A stretch of DNA of 64,000 bases from NCBI RefSeq assembly GCF_020685205.1, contig NZ_JAJERB010000002.1, forward strand, positions 186,001 through 250,000. Reading direction: 5' to 3'. Below are positions 53,862 to 63,356 of the stretch, in pieces. The position numbers and the translations under genes are program-made. The notes under the pieces were generated by a model. It worked only from the letters and a program-made list of their open reading frames with translations. It was not told the origin of the DNA and searched no databases. The stretch is from Hymenobacter translucens. GTDB lineage: Bacteria; Bacteroidota; Bacteroidia; Cytophagales; Hymenobacteraceae. Numbering within the stretch: position 1 is the first letter of the stretch; every line of letters starts with the position of its first letter.

Positions 53862-56800
53862 ATGAACTACCCCGAATACAAGCAGCCGCTCAACTACGGC
53901 CAGGTCGGCACCGATATCCTGGCGTGGTGGAAGCAGAACGGCATCTTTGAGAAGAGCGTGAGCAGCCGCGAAGGGCAGCCCACGTTCGTGTTTTACGAAG
54001 GCCCGCCTTCGGCTAACGGCGCCCCCGGCATCCACCACGTGATGGCGCGCACCGTGAAGGACATCTTCTGCCGCTACCAGACCCTGCTGGGCAAGCAGGT
54101 GAGCCGCAAGGGCGGCTGGGACACCCACGGCCTGCCCATCGAGCTCCAGGTGGAGAAAGAGCTGGGCATCACCAAGGAGGACATCGGCAAGAAAATCAGC
54201 ATCGAGGAGTACAACCAGCGCTGCCGGGAGACTGTCATGCGCTTCAAAACCCAGTGGGACGACCTCACCGAGAAAATGGGCTACTGGGTGGACCTCGACG
54301 ACCCTTACATCACCTTCGAGCCCGAGTACATCGAAAGCTGCTGGGCCCTGCTCAAAAAGCTCTACGACAAGGGCCTGCTCTACAAGGGCTACACCATCCA
54401 GCCGTATTCCCCCGCCGCCGGCACCGGTTTGTCGTCGCACGAGCTCAACCAGCCCGGCACTTACCGCGACGTGAAAGACACGACCATCGTGGCCCAGTTC
54501 AAGGTGAAGCGCGACGAGAAGTCGGAACAGCTCTTTTCCGGTGCCGACGAGGCCGAAACGTTTATCCTGGCCTGGACCACGACGCCCTGGACGCTGCCAG
54601 CCAACACCGGCCTGGCCGTGGGACCCAAGATTCCCTACGTGCTGGTGCGCTCCTTCAACCCCTACACCTACGCCCCCATCCGGGTGGTGCTGGCCGAGGC
54701 GCTGGTAAGCCGCTACTTCTCCGAAAAAGGCAAGGATGCATCCTTCGACGACTTCAAGCCCGGCGACAAAGTGCTGCCCTGGCGCATTGAACGCCAGTTT
54801 AAGGGCGCTGATCTGGTTGGCATCCGCTACGAGCGGCTGTTCGGCCACGACAAGGGCTTCCCGGCCTTCGAAGGGGAGGAGCGGGCTTTCCGCGTCATCC
54901 CCGGCGACTTTGTGACCACCGAGGACGGCACCGGCATTGTGCACATTTCCCCCACCTTCGGCGCCGACGACTTCCGGGTGGCGCAGCAGAACGACGTGCC
55001 CGCGCTGATCGTGCTGGATGCCGACGGCAAGCCCACGCCCATCGTGGACCGCACCGGCCGCTACGTGCCCCAGATGGGTGAGTTCGGCGGCCGCTGGGTG
55101 AAAAACTACGACGGCCACGACCAGTCCGGCGCCGACTACAAAACCCTCGACGAAAGCATTGCCATCCGCATGAAGGGCGACGGCACGGCCTTCAAGGTGG
55201 AGAAGTACGAGCACACCTACCCGCACTGCTGGCGCACCGACAAGCCCGTGCTCTACTACCCGCTGGACTCCTGGTTTATCAAGACCACCGCGGTAAAGGA
55301 CCGGCTCATCGAGCTCAACAAAACCATCAACTGGAAGCCCGAAAGCACCGGCACCGGCCGCTTCGGCGACTGGCTGAACAACCTCGTCGACTGGAACCTG
55401 AGCCGCTCCCGGTACTGGGGCACGCCCCTGCCCATCTGGCGCACCCAGGACGGATCCGAGGAAATCTGCATCGGCTCCATTGCCCAGCTCAGCGCCGAAA
55501 TCGACAAAGCCGTGGCCGCCGAGGTGATGACCCACAACCCGTACCAGCTGGTGGATGGCTCCTGGCTGATGGCGGATAGCCCTTCGTCGGACGAAAATCC
55601 AACAACCAACAACCAACAACCAGCAGCTAAAGCCGACCTGCACCGGCCCTACGTCGACGACATCTTCCTGGTGTCGCCTTCCGGGCAGCCCATGTACCGC
55701 GAGACGGACCTCATCGACGTGTGGTTTGACTCCGGCGCCATGCCCTACGCCCAGTGGCACTACCCGCTCGAAAACGGGGAGCAGTTCCAGAAAAACTTCC
55801 CGGCCGACTTCATTGCCGAAGGCGTGGACCAGACCCGGGGCTGGTTTTTCACCCTGCACGCCCTGGCCGTGATGCTGGAAGACTCCGTGGCCTTCAAGAA
55901 CGTGATGGCCAACGGCCTCGTGCTGGCCAAGGACGGGCAGAAGATGAGCAAGCGCCTCGGCAACGCCGTGGACCCGTTTGCCACCCTCGAGCAGTACGGT
56001 CCCGACGCCACGCGCTGGTACATGATTGCCAACGCCCAGCCCTGGGACAACCTCAAGTTCGACCTGGCCGGCATCACGGAGGTGCAGCGCCGCTTCTTCG
56101 GCACGCTGTTCAACACCTACTCGTTCTACGCCCTCTACGCCAACCTCGACGGCTTCCAGGCTTCGGAAACGGACCGCGTGCCCCACGCCGAGCTGAGCGA
56201 GCTGGACCGCTGGATCCTGAGCAAGCTGCAGTCCCTGATCCTCGAGGTGCGGGGCCATTACGACGCCTACGACCCCACCAAGGCGGCCCGCGCCATCCAG
56301 GATTTCGTAACCGACCAGCTCTCCAACTGGCACGTGCGCCTCTCGCGCCGCCGCTTCTGGAAGGGCGAGCTGACCACCGATAAGCGCGCCGCCTATGAAA
56401 CCCTGCACGAGTGCCTGGTAACGGTAGCCCAGCTCATGGCGCCCATTGCCCCGTTCTTCGCCGAATGGCTCTACAAGAACATGACCGACGGTCTGCGCGA
56501 GCAGGCGGTGGCCGGCAACACGCCGTTTGCGCCCGAATCCGTCCATCTGACGCTACTTGTGCAGGCCGATGAGGCTCGGATCGACCAGGCCCTGGAAGAG
56601 CGCATGGAGCTGGCCCAGCGCATCTCCTCGCTGACCCACTCCCTGCGGAAAAAGTCGGTGCTGAAAGTGCGCCAACCCCTGCAGCGCATTCTGGTGCCGG
56701 TGCTCAACGATACCACCCGGGAACAGGTAGGCAAGGTCGAAGACCTGATCTGCGCCGAGGTGAACGTGAAGCACGTGGAGTTCCTCGACGATACCAGCGG

Positions 56801-57335
56801 CGTGCTGGTGAAGTCGGTGAAGCCCAACTTCAAGCGCCTTGGTCAGCAGTACGGTGCCCGCCTCAAGGCCGTGGGTGCCCGCATCCAGCAGATGACGGCC
56901 GAGGAAATCAGCACCCTCGAAAAGACCGGTCAGCTGGCCGTGGAAGTCGAGGGGCAGCCGGTAACCCTGGCCCCCGACGACGTGGAAATCCGCACCGACG
57001 ACCTGCCCGGCTGGCTCGTGGCCACCGACGGCGGTCTGACTGTAGCTCTCGACGTGACCCTGACCGACGAGCTGCGCCAGGAAGGCGTGGCCCGGGAGCT
57101 GGTAAACCGCCTGCAGAACCTGCGCAAGGACAGCGGCCTGGAAGTGCAGGACAAGATCCGCGTGACCCTGGGCCAGCAGCCCGAGCTGGAAGCCGCCGTG
57201 CAAAGCTTCGGCGACTACATCCGTGCCGAGGTACAGGCCCTGGCCCTTGACTTCGCCCCCGAAATCAGCGGGGGCTCGGTATTGGAATTTGATGACTACA
57301 GCGTGCCGGTTCAGCTGAACGTTGCAAACGGCTGA
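53862..57335 (+). CDS. ileS: Isoleucyl-tRNA synthetase with GXHH signature
   Basis: 1157 residues. The Rossmann fold opens with FVFYEGPPSANGAPGIHHVM; where most IleRS read HXGH, this reads G56-I57-H58-H59. The KMSKS loop is KMSKRLGN at about 694. The editing domain (CP1) spans about 190-420. WDTHGLPIELQVEKEL and WFDSGAMPYAQWHYP are conserved core segments. No zinc-ribbon at the C-terminus, which with the core places it in the eukaryote-like type 2 group. An unusual low-complexity insert lies at about 562-589. Essential for charging tRNA-Ile; lspA follows after a 264-base gap. Confidence 0.95.
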   Translation: MNYPEYKQPLNYGQVGTDILAWWKQNGIFEKSVSSREGQPTFVFYEGPPSANGAPGIHHVMARTVKDIFCRYQTLLGKQVSRKGGWDTHGLPIELQVEKELGITKEDIGKKISIEEYNQRCRETVMRFKTQWDDLTEKMGYWVDLDDPYITFEPEYIESCWALLKKLYDKGLLYKGYTIQPYSPAAGTGLSSHELNQPGTYRDVKDTTIVAQFKVKRDEKSEQLFSGADEAETFILAWTTTPWTLPANTGLAVGPKIPYVLVRSFNPYTYAPIRVVLAEALVSRYFSEKGKDASFDDFKPGDKVLPWRIERQFKGADLVGIRYERLFGHDKGFPAFEGEERAFRVIPGDFVTTEDGTGIVHISPTFGADDFRVAQQNDVPALIVLDADGKPTPIVDRTGRYVPQMGEFGGRWVKNYDGHDQSGADYKTLDESIAIRMKGDGTAFKVEKYEHTYPHCWRTDKPVLYYPLDSWFIKTTAVKDRLIELNKTINWKPESTGTGRFGDWLNNLVDWNLSRSRYWGTPLPIWRTQDGSEEICIGSIAQLSAEIDKAVAAEVMTHNPYQLVDGSWLMADSPSSDENPTTNNQQPAAKADLHRPYVDDIFLVSPSGQPMYRETDLIDVWFDSGAMPYAQWHYPLENGEQFQKNFPADFIAEGVDQTRGWFFTLHALAVMLEDSVAFKNVMANGLVLAKDGQKMSKRLGNAVDPFATLEQYGPDATRWYMIANAQPWDNLKFDLAGITEVQRRFFGTLFNTYSFYALYANLDGFQASETDRVPHAELSELDRWILSKLQSLILEVRGHYDAYDPTKAARAIQDFVTDQLSNWHVRLSRRRFWKGELTTDKRAAYETLHECLVTVAQLMAPIAPFFAEWLYKNMTDGLREQAVAGNTPFAPESVHLTLLVQADEARIDQALEERMELAQRISSLTHSLRKKSVLKVRQPLQRILVPVLNDTTREQVGKVEDLICAEVNVKHVEFLDDTSGVLVKSVKPNFKRLGQQYGARLKAVGARIQQMTAEEISTLEKTGQLAVEVEGQPVTLAPDDVEIRTDDLPGWLVATDGGLTVALDVTLTDELRQEGVARELVNRLQNLRKDSGLEVQDKIRVTLGQQPELEAAVQSFGDYIRAEVQALALDFAPEISGGSVLEFDDYSVPVQLNVANG
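55547..55628. repeat. Heptad repeat element inside ileS, in frame
   Basis: The right arm reads CAACAAC three times then CAGCAGC (55600-55627 area). The left arm (55547-55577) is an imperfect reverse complement in 7-base units (GGTGGAT, GGCTCCT, GGCTGAT, GGCGGAT). It encodes GSWLMADSPSSDENPTTNNQ and neighbours, unlike surrounding IleRS sequence, just before ADLHRPYVDDIFLVSP. The unit resembles the right arm at 31197-31218. Confidence 0.65.
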
Positions 57336-57344
57336 GTTTGAAGC

Positions 57345-57375
57345 GCCAACCGGTTTCGGAAACGAGCCGGTTGGC
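57345..57375 (+). terminator. Hairpin after ileS, possible terminator
   Basis: GCCAACCGG pairs with CCGGTTGGC around a 13-base loop, ten bases after the ileS stop. There is no T-run, so termination is uncertain. The remaining gap to lspA (to 57599) shows nothing else clear. Confidence 0.4.
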
Positions 57376-57599
57376 ACTCCGGCGTACAAACGGTTTCCGA
57401 AGGCCCCGGATTCGGCTTAAAAGGGCACAAAACACCCCTCAGAACATATACCAACGGCATCCAAGCCGGGTTGAGCCTGAGGCGGACAAAGTCTAAAATT
57501 CTGCGTCACTTTGTGCTGCGGGAGAGAAGCGGCCCGGTGGCTGACACTACGTCAGGCTCCAAACCTGTTCTTCTCACCATTAACCCTCACTTCTCAGAA

Positions 57600-58265
57600 A
57601 TGAAGTACTGGAAATACTACCTGGTGGCGCTGTTGGTCATCCTTATCGACCAGCTCTCGAAGTGGGCGGTACACCACTACATGCAGCCCGGAATGGCCGG
57701 TGAAATCCCGCTCATCGGCGACTGGGCCAAGCTCCACTACACCCTGAACCCCGGTATGGCATTTGGCGTGGAGCTGCCGCCGCCCTACGGCAAGGTGCTG
57801 CTGACCAGCTTCCGCATTCTGGCCATGTTCGGCATCAGCTACTACATCTACTACCTCTGGAAGCGCCGGGCTGTGTCGGGACTGCTCTGGTCGGTGGCGC
57901 TGATTCTGGGCGGGGCCATGGGCAACCTGGTAGACTCGATTTTCTACGGGATTATCTATGACAACGCCCCGTTTGGCGCGCCCACGCCGTGGTTTCACGG
58001 TCAGGTAATCGACATGCTGTACCTCGATCTGTACGAAGGCTTCCTGCCCGCCAGCTGGCCGTTGGTGGGAGGGATGCACCTCTCGCTCTGGCCTATCTTC
58101 AACATTGCCGATTCCGCCATTTTTATCGGCGTAGCCCTGATTCTGCTCAACCAGACCCGCTTTTTCCAGACCCAGGACGACGACGCTGTTGCCAAGCCCC
58201 TGCCCGCCGAAGATCCGGTGGCGGCTCAGGCCCGGCGCGACGCCGAAACCTCGGAGCTTGCCTGA
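57600..58265 (+). CDS. lspA: Lipoprotein signal peptidase (signal peptidase II)
   Basis: 221 residues from the ATG at 57600 (MKYWKYYLVALLVILIDQLS), chosen because it opens directly in TM1; a longer frame from 57471 adds unrelated sequence. Conserved elements: IDQLSKW, YTLNPGMAFG, the first catalytic Asp in GGAMGNLVDS, and the second in FNIADSAIFIG. A roughly 35-residue insert between the last two motifs and a hydrophilic C-terminal tail make it longer than the usual 160-170, as is common in Bacteroidota. It cleaves prolipoprotein signals at the inner membrane; several lipoproteins in this window are substrates by type. Confidence 0.95.
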   Translation: MKYWKYYLVALLVILIDQLSKWAVHHYMQPGMAGEIPLIGDWAKLHYTLNPGMAFGVELPPPYGKVLLTSFRILAMFGISYYIYYLWKRRAVSGLLWSVALILGGAMGNLVDSIFYGIIYDNAPFGAPTPWFHGQVIDMLYLDLYEGFLPASWPLVGGMHLSLWPIFNIADSAIFIGVALILLNQTRFFQTQDDDAVAKPLPAEDPVAAQARRDAETSELA

Positions 58266-58290
58266 TTGAAACTCGTTTCTGAATGCCCAG

Positions 58291-58324
58291 ACGGCCGGCT
58301 GATTTGCTCAGCCGGCCGTTTTTG
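58291..58324 (+). terminator. Intrinsic terminator after lspA
   Basis: ACGGCCGGCT pairs with AGCCGGCCGT, followed by TTTT. Its position also argues against starting the next gene at 58283. Confidence 0.88.
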
Positions 58325-58429
58325 TACGCCGAGCGGTGGTTTCAGCGGCCCAGTCATAGCCGCGGCGGGCTGATTCTGAAAGCCCCGTATCTTTACCCGT
58401 GGCCGAATGCGCCGCTAAACCCGTTTCCC

Positions 58430-60331
58430 GTGTCCGCACCCCTGCTTTCCGCCCGCAACCTGACCATCGACTTTCGCTCCCACCGCGGCGACGTGCGGGC
58501 CGTCAACGACGTGTCGTTTGACCTGCACCGGGGCGAGACGCTGGCCATTGTGGGCGAGTCGGGCTCAGGCAAAAGCGTGACGTCGCTGGCGCTGATGGGG
58601 CTGATTCCAATGCCGCCCGGCCACGTCTCGGGGGGCACCGCCACATTTCAGTCGGAGCAGTTCGGGGCCGTGGATTTGCTGACCCTGCCCGAAAAGCAGC
58701 AGCAGCAGGTGCGGGGCAACGAGATTTCGATGATTTTTCAGGAGCCGATGACGTCCCTGAACCCGGTGTATACCTGCGGTAGCCAGGTGGTGGAAGCCCT
58801 GCGGCTGCACACCGCCCTGGACGCGAAGCAGGCCGAGGCGCGCACCATCGAGCTGTTTGCCCAGGCCCAGCTGCCCCGCCCCGAGAAGATCTTTAAAGCC
58901 TACCCCCACGAAATCAGCGGGGGCCAGAAGCAGCGGGTCATGATTGCCATGGCCATGGCTTGCAACCCCGACATCCTGATTGCCGACGAGCCCACCACCG
59001 CCCTCGACGTGACGGTGCAGGCCCGGATGCTCCAGCTCATCGACGATTTGCGCCGCCAGCACAATACCGCCGTGCTGTTCATCACCCACGACCTGGGCGT
59101 GGTGGCCGAAATTGCCGACCGGATCATGGTCATGTACCGGGGCCGCGTCGTGGAGCAGGGCCGGGTGCTCGACATCTTTACGAACCCCCAGCACCCTTAC
59201 ACCAAAGGGTTGCTGGCCTGCCGGCCCAAGCTTTCGGTGGGCAAGCAGCGCCTCCCCGTCGTAGCCGACTTCATGACCGAAGACGCGGCAGGTCAGCTGA
59301 TTGAGGTCCCGGCCCAGGGTATTCCGCTAACGGATGAGAACTCCTCGGAGGCGGTAGCTCAAGAGTTACGCAATACTTCCGAGACCACCAAAACGTTCCC
59401 CGTGGAACATTCTGAGCGGGTTTTCGTCGAGCCAGGCTCCGCCGTAGAAGCCGGTTCCGCCGGGCCGAAGCCGGGTGCTGGTGCTTCAGGTGAGGCACCT
59501 CTGCTGCGGGTAAAGGACCTGCACGTGCACTTCCCGATTCGCAAAGGCTTCTTCAACCGCACTACCGAGTTCGTACGGGCTGTCGACGGCGTCAGCTTCG
59601 ACATTCGGCGGGGCGAAACGGTAGGGCTGGTTGGCGAGTCGGGCTGCGGCAAGACCACGCTGGGCCGGGCGCTGCTTCGCCTGGTGGAACCAACCTCGGG
59701 GAGTATTCTGTTCGAAGAAACGGATCTGGCGGCTTTACCGGCCGGGGAGCTGCGCAGACGGCGCAAGGACTTCCAGATGGTGTTCCAGGATCCCTACGCG
59801 GCCCTCAACCCGATGATGACGGTAGGAGAGGCCATCCTGGAGCCGATGCGCGTGCACAACGTGGGTGGCAGCCGCCGGGAGCAGAAGGACCGGGTGCTGG
59901 AGCTGTTGCGCACCGTAGGTTTGCGCGAAGACCACTTTCTGCGGTATCCGCACGAGTTTTCCGGGGGTCAGCGCCAGCGCATTTGTATTGCGCGAGCCCT
60001 GGCTCTCCAGCCCAAATGCATTATCTGCGACGAGTCGGTGTCGGCGCTGGACGTGTCAGTGCAGGCGCAGGTGCTCAACCTGCTCAACCAGCTTAAGCGT
60101 GACTTCGGCATCACCTACCTGTTCATCACCCACGACCTGTCGGTAGCCCGGTTTATGTCGGACCGCCTGCTGGTGATGAGTCAGGGCAAAATCGTGGAAA
60201 GCGGCCTGGCTGCCGAAGTCTACGCTAACCCGCAGCACGAGTACACCCGCACGCTGCTGGCGGCCATTCCCAAAGATGAGCCCGCCGATATCGTAGCGGC
60301 CGAAGCCCGTCGGGCCGCAGCAACGCGCTAA
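58430..60331 (+). CDS. Fused double ATP-binding protein of a peptide/nickel ABC transporter (DppD-DppF type)
   Basis: 633 residues from the GTG at 58430, which begins [14 protein letters not shown], the normal start of such domains; a TATCTTTA box lies 35 bases upstream, and a terminator lies within the longer frame. Domain 1 (about 5-260): Walker [12 protein letters not shown] signature SGGQKQR, Walker [13 protein letters not shown]. Domain 2 (about 360-620): Walker A GESGCGKT, signature SGGQRQR, Walker [13 protein letters not shown]. An oligopeptide_HPY-type C-terminal tail follows domain 1, and a variable linker (about 300-355) joins them. Permease and binding-protein genes are not in the window. 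Confidence 0.93.
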   Translation: MSAPLLSARNLTIDFRSHRGDVRAVNDVSFDLHRGETLAIVGESGSGKSVTSLALMGLIPMPPGHVSGGTATFQSEQFGAVDLLTLPEKQQQQVRGNEISMIFQEPMTSLNPVYTCGSQVVEALRLHTALDAKQAEARTIELFAQAQLPRPEKIFKAYPHEISGGQKQRVMIAMAMACNPDILIADEPTTALDVTVQARMLQLIDDLRRQHNTAVLFITHDLGVVAEIADRIMVMYRGRVVEQGRVLDIFTNPQHPYTKGLLACRPKLSVGKQRLPVVADFMTEDAAGQLIEVPAQGIPLTDENSSEAVAQELRNTSETTKTFPVEHSERVFVEPGSAVEAGSAGPKPGAGASGEAPLLRVKDLHVHFPIRKGFFNRTTEFVRAVDGVSFDIRRGETVGLVGESGCGKTTLGRALLRLVEPTSGSILFEETDLAALPAGELRRRRKDFQMVFQDPYAALNPMMTVGEAILEPMRVHNVGGSRREQKDRVLELLRTVGLREDHFLRYPHEFSGGQRQRICIARALALQPKCIICDESVSALDVSVQAQVLNLLNQLKRDFGITYLFITHDLSVARFMSDRLLVMSQGKIVESGLAAEVYANPQHEYTRTLLAAIPKDEPADIVAAEARRAAATR

Positions 60332-60658
60332 CCTGAACCTGCCGTGGCGGGCGTGGGCCAGAGCTTCCTTTGCCGTAAAGCCTGGTTGACTATTTATCCG
60401 TTTCTCTATCTGGAAATCACCGTTATCTAAGCCAATACCCCGTATCCATCTGTTTGCGCATATAGTTCTTATCAGATTTAATCCGTATACTACCCTAACG
60501 TCTGTTCCGAGCTTTTTCGGTGCTCACCCAAACCCGGCCGCAGTGGCCGCGTTCAACACTTGATTTACCCCGCGCCTGGCTTTCCTGCCCGGCGTATTTT
60601 CCATTTTTCTGCGCCGCCTGCGAAACCGAAAACCACTGGCGGCACCCTTGTTTTTCTA
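60332..60658. other. Intergenic region upstream of rnr
   Basis: About 327 bases, moderately AT-rich at 60415-60505. No gene, clear terminator or strong TAnnTTTG promoter was found. An in-frame ATG at 60560 would extend RNase R by 33 residues lacking family character. Confidence 0.45.
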
Positions 60659-63196
60659 ATGAAGAAAAAAGACAATTCCGAGGCTCCCCGCGCAACCGCG
60701 AAAGCCTCCGGTGCCCCGAAAGGCGCCCCTGCTGCCCCAGTGACCAAAAACCAGGTCTTCCGGATTTTTGCCGACAACCCCGGCAAGGTGATTTCCTACC
60801 GTCAGCTGGCCCGCCGCCTCGGCGTAACCGGCAAGGAGCAGCGCGAAGAAGTGTTTGCCCACCTGCGCGCCCTGCGCGCTTCCAACCAGCTTACGCTGCT
60901 GCAGAACGACGAATACCGGCTCACCGATGCTGATGCCCTGCGCGTGCAGCCCAACGCCGCTGACCGCCCCGAAAAGGGTAGCGCCCGCCCGCCCGTACCC
61001 GGTGCCCGGGCAATCGAGGTAGACCTGGGCGAAGACCCGGTCGTCCGCCGCCGGCGCACCCAGGGCTTCGATCACCCCGGGGGCGACGACCGCCGTCGCT
61101 CCCGCCCGGAGCGGGGGGAGCGGGAGAGCAGTGGTCCTGACACCATCGTCGGCACCGTGTCGCTGGCTACCGGGCAGTTTGCCTTCGTGGTCAGTGAGGA
61201 GTCGGAAACCGACGTGCGCGTGTTCACCGACAAGCTCAAGTTTGCCCTGCACGGCGACACCGTGCGGGTCCGGCTGCGCGGCACCCGCGACGGCCGCCCG
61301 GTAGGCGACGTGGTGGAGGTCATCAAGCGGGAGCGGGAGGAAATCGTGGGCAAGCTCACGGTCCAGAACGCCGGCTTCGGCTTCGTCTCGCCCGACCACC
61401 GCAAGATGTACTTCGACGTGTTCGTGCCCTATGCCGGCCTCAACGGGGCCCGCGATGGGGAGAAGGTGCTCGTGCACATTACCGAGTGGCCCGAGGACGC
61501 CAGCCGCCAGCCCGTCGGTGAAATCACCCGCAGCTTTGGCCCCGCCGGCGAGAACGAAGCCGAAATCAACGCCATCATGGCCGAGTTCGGCCTGCCGTTC
61601 GAGTTTCCGGCCGACGTGGAAGAAGAGTCCGAAGCCATTCCGGACCGCATCACGCCCGAGGAAATTGCCCGCCGCCGGGACTTCCGCGACATCACCACCT
61701 TCACCATCGACCCGGCCGACGCCAAGGACTTCGACGACGCCCTGTCGATCCGCCAGCTCGAGAACGGACACTGGGAAATCGGCGTCCACATTGCCGACGT
61801 GACCCACTACGTGCGCCCCGGCTCCATGCTGGAAAAGGAAGCCAAGTTCCGGGCTACCTCGGTGTATCTCGTGGACCGCGTAATCCCGATGCTGCCCGAG
61901 CGCCTGTCGAACGGCCTCTGCTCTTTGCGCCCGAACGAGGACAAGCTGACCTTCTCGGCCGTGTTTGAGCTCGACGAGAACGGCAAGCTCTACGAGTCGT
62001 GGTTTGGCAAGACCGTGATTCACTCCGACCGGCGCTTTGCCTACGGCGAAGCCCAGGAGCGCATCGAAAGCGGGGAGGGCGACTACGCTGGGGAAATCAA
62101 TCTGCTCAACCGCATTGCCAAAAAGCTGTGCGCGGCGCGCTTCCGCAACGGAGCCATCGGCTTCGAAACCCAGGAAGTGAAATTCCACCTCGACGAGAAC
62201 GGCAAGCCGACCGGCGTGTACGTGAAGGAGCGGCAGGATGCCCACAAGCTGATTGAGGAGTTCATGCTGCTGGCCAACCGCAAGGTGGCCGACTTTGTGT
62301 TCCGCCTCAAGAACCGCAAGCCCCGCATGACGATGGTGTACCGCACCCACGACGCCCCGGATGCCGAGCGCCTGCAGACGTTTGCCCTGTTCGCTCAGAA
62401 GTTTGGGCACACCCTCAAGCTCGACGACCCCAAGAAGCTGTCGGCGGAGCTCAACCAGCTTTCCGAGGAAGTGGTGGGCCGGCCTGAGCAGAATGTGATT
62501 CAGGGCCTGGCTATCCGCACGATGGCCAAAGCCAAGTACACGACCGAGCCCATGGGCCACTTCGGCCTGGCTTTCGACCACTACTCCCACTTCACCTCGC
62601 CCATCCGCCGCTACCCCGATATGATGGCCCACCGCCTGCTTGAGCACTACCTCGAAGGTGGTAAGAACGTGGAGGTGGAGCCCGTGGAAGAGCAGTGCAA
62701 GCACTCCTCCGACCGGGAGAAGATTGCCGCCAACGCCGAGCGTGCCAGCATCAAGTACAAGCAGGTGGAATTCATGTCCGAGGTGATCGGGCAGGAGTTC
62801 AAGGGCGTGGTATCGGGCCTCACGGAGCGCGGCATCTACGTCGAGATTGAGGAGAACAAGTGCGAAGGCATGATCCGCCTGTCGGACATTCCCGGCGACT
62901 TCTTCGAGCTCGACAAGGACAACTATCGCATCGTGGGCAAGGGCACCAAGCGCATCATCCAGTTCGGCGACGAGCTGCAGGTAATCGTGAAAGCCGCCAA
63001 CCTGCTCGACCGCACCATCGACTTCGAGATGGTAGACCACCGTCCTGACGCGGTGAAGCGCCGCGAGCAGGAAGAGCGCGGCTCCTCCCGCGGCGGGGGC
63101 GGCCGTAGTGGCGGTGGCAGTCGTTCCGGCGGCTCCGGCGGCCGTGGTGGTGAAAGCCGTAGCGGCAAAGAAGGCGGTGGCCAGCGCCGCCGGTAG
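60659..63196 (+). CDS. rnr: Ribonuclease R
   Basis: 845 residues from the ATG at 60659 (MKKKDNSEAPRATAKASGAP). An N-terminal winged helix (about 22-85) is followed by an Arg-rich linker, two cold-shock/OB domains (about 155-300), the RNB catalytic domain with D351-P-A-D-A-K-D357-F-D-D (DPADAKDFDDALSI), and an S1 domain near 720-800 (FKGVVSGLTERGIYVEIEEN). The C-terminal 40 residues are Gly/Ser/Arg-rich (GGGGRSGGGSRSGGSGGRGG). It degrades structured RNA 3' to 5' in the cytoplasm, aided by basic tails that bind RNA. Confidence 0.95.
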   Translation: MKKKDNSEAPRATAKASGAPKGAPAAPVTKNQVFRIFADNPGKVISYRQLARRLGVTGKEQREEVFAHLRALRASNQLTLLQNDEYRLTDADALRVQPNAADRPEKGSARPPVPGARAIEVDLGEDPVVRRRRTQGFDHPGGDDRRRSRPERGERESSGPDTIVGTVSLATGQFAFVVSEESETDVRVFTDKLKFALHGDTVRVRLRGTRDGRPVGDVVEVIKREREEIVGKLTVQNAGFGFVSPDHRKMYFDVFVPYAGLNGARDGEKVLVHITEWPEDASRQPVGEITRSFGPAGENEAEINAIMAEFGLPFEFPADVEEESEAIPDRITPEEIARRRDFRDITTFTIDPADAKDFDDALSIRQLENGHWEIGVHIADVTHYVRPGSMLEKEAKFRATSVYLVDRVIPMLPERLSNGLCSLRPNEDKLTFSAVFELDENGKLYESWFGKTVIHSDRRFAYGEAQERIESGEGDYAGEINLLNRIAKKLCAARFRNGAIGFETQEVKFHLDENGKPTGVYVKERQDAHKLIEEFMLLANRKVADFVFRLKNRKPRMTMVYRTHDAPDAERLQTFALFAQKFGHTLKLDDPKKLSAELNQLSEEVVGRPEQNVIQGLAIRTMAKAKYTTEPMGHFGLAFDHYSHFTSPIRRYPDMMAHRLLEHYLEGGKNVEVEPVEEQCKHSSDREKIAANAERASIKYKQVEFMSEVIGQEFKGVVSGLTERGIYVEIEENKCEGMIRLSDIPGDFFELDKDNYRIVGKGTKRIIQFGDELQVIVKAANLLDRTIDFEMVDHRPDAVKRREQEERGSSRGGGGRSGGGSRSGGSGGRGGESRSGKEGGGQRRR

Positions 63197-63226
63197 CCTG
63201 TCCGGTACCAGCCTGAATTGAATTCG

Positions 63227-63260
63227 AAAGCCCCGACGTGAACATCCGTCGGGGCTTTCT
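63227..63260 (+). terminator. Intrinsic terminator after rnr
   Basis: AAAGCCCCGACG pairs with CGTCGGGGCTTT around an eight-base loop. The T-run is short and interrupted (TTTCTGCTTTTC). Confidence 0.8.
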
Positions 63261-63356
63261 GCTTTTCTGGTCCCTGGTAGCCTGTCCGGACGTAGCCCCG
63301 AACCGCATGCCAACCGCTGCAGCCGTACCTTTCTGCCCCAACCCCCATCTGCCCCT

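Noticed and set aside
53823..56546. A 907-residue minus-strand frame opposite ileS
   Set aside because: The plus strand encodes a clear IleRS throughout; GC-rich third positions create long antisense frames here.
58283..58429. Longer N-terminus for the fused ABC ATPase
   Set aside because: That stretch holds the lspA terminator hairpin and lacks domain similarity; the GTG at 58430 fits the family start.
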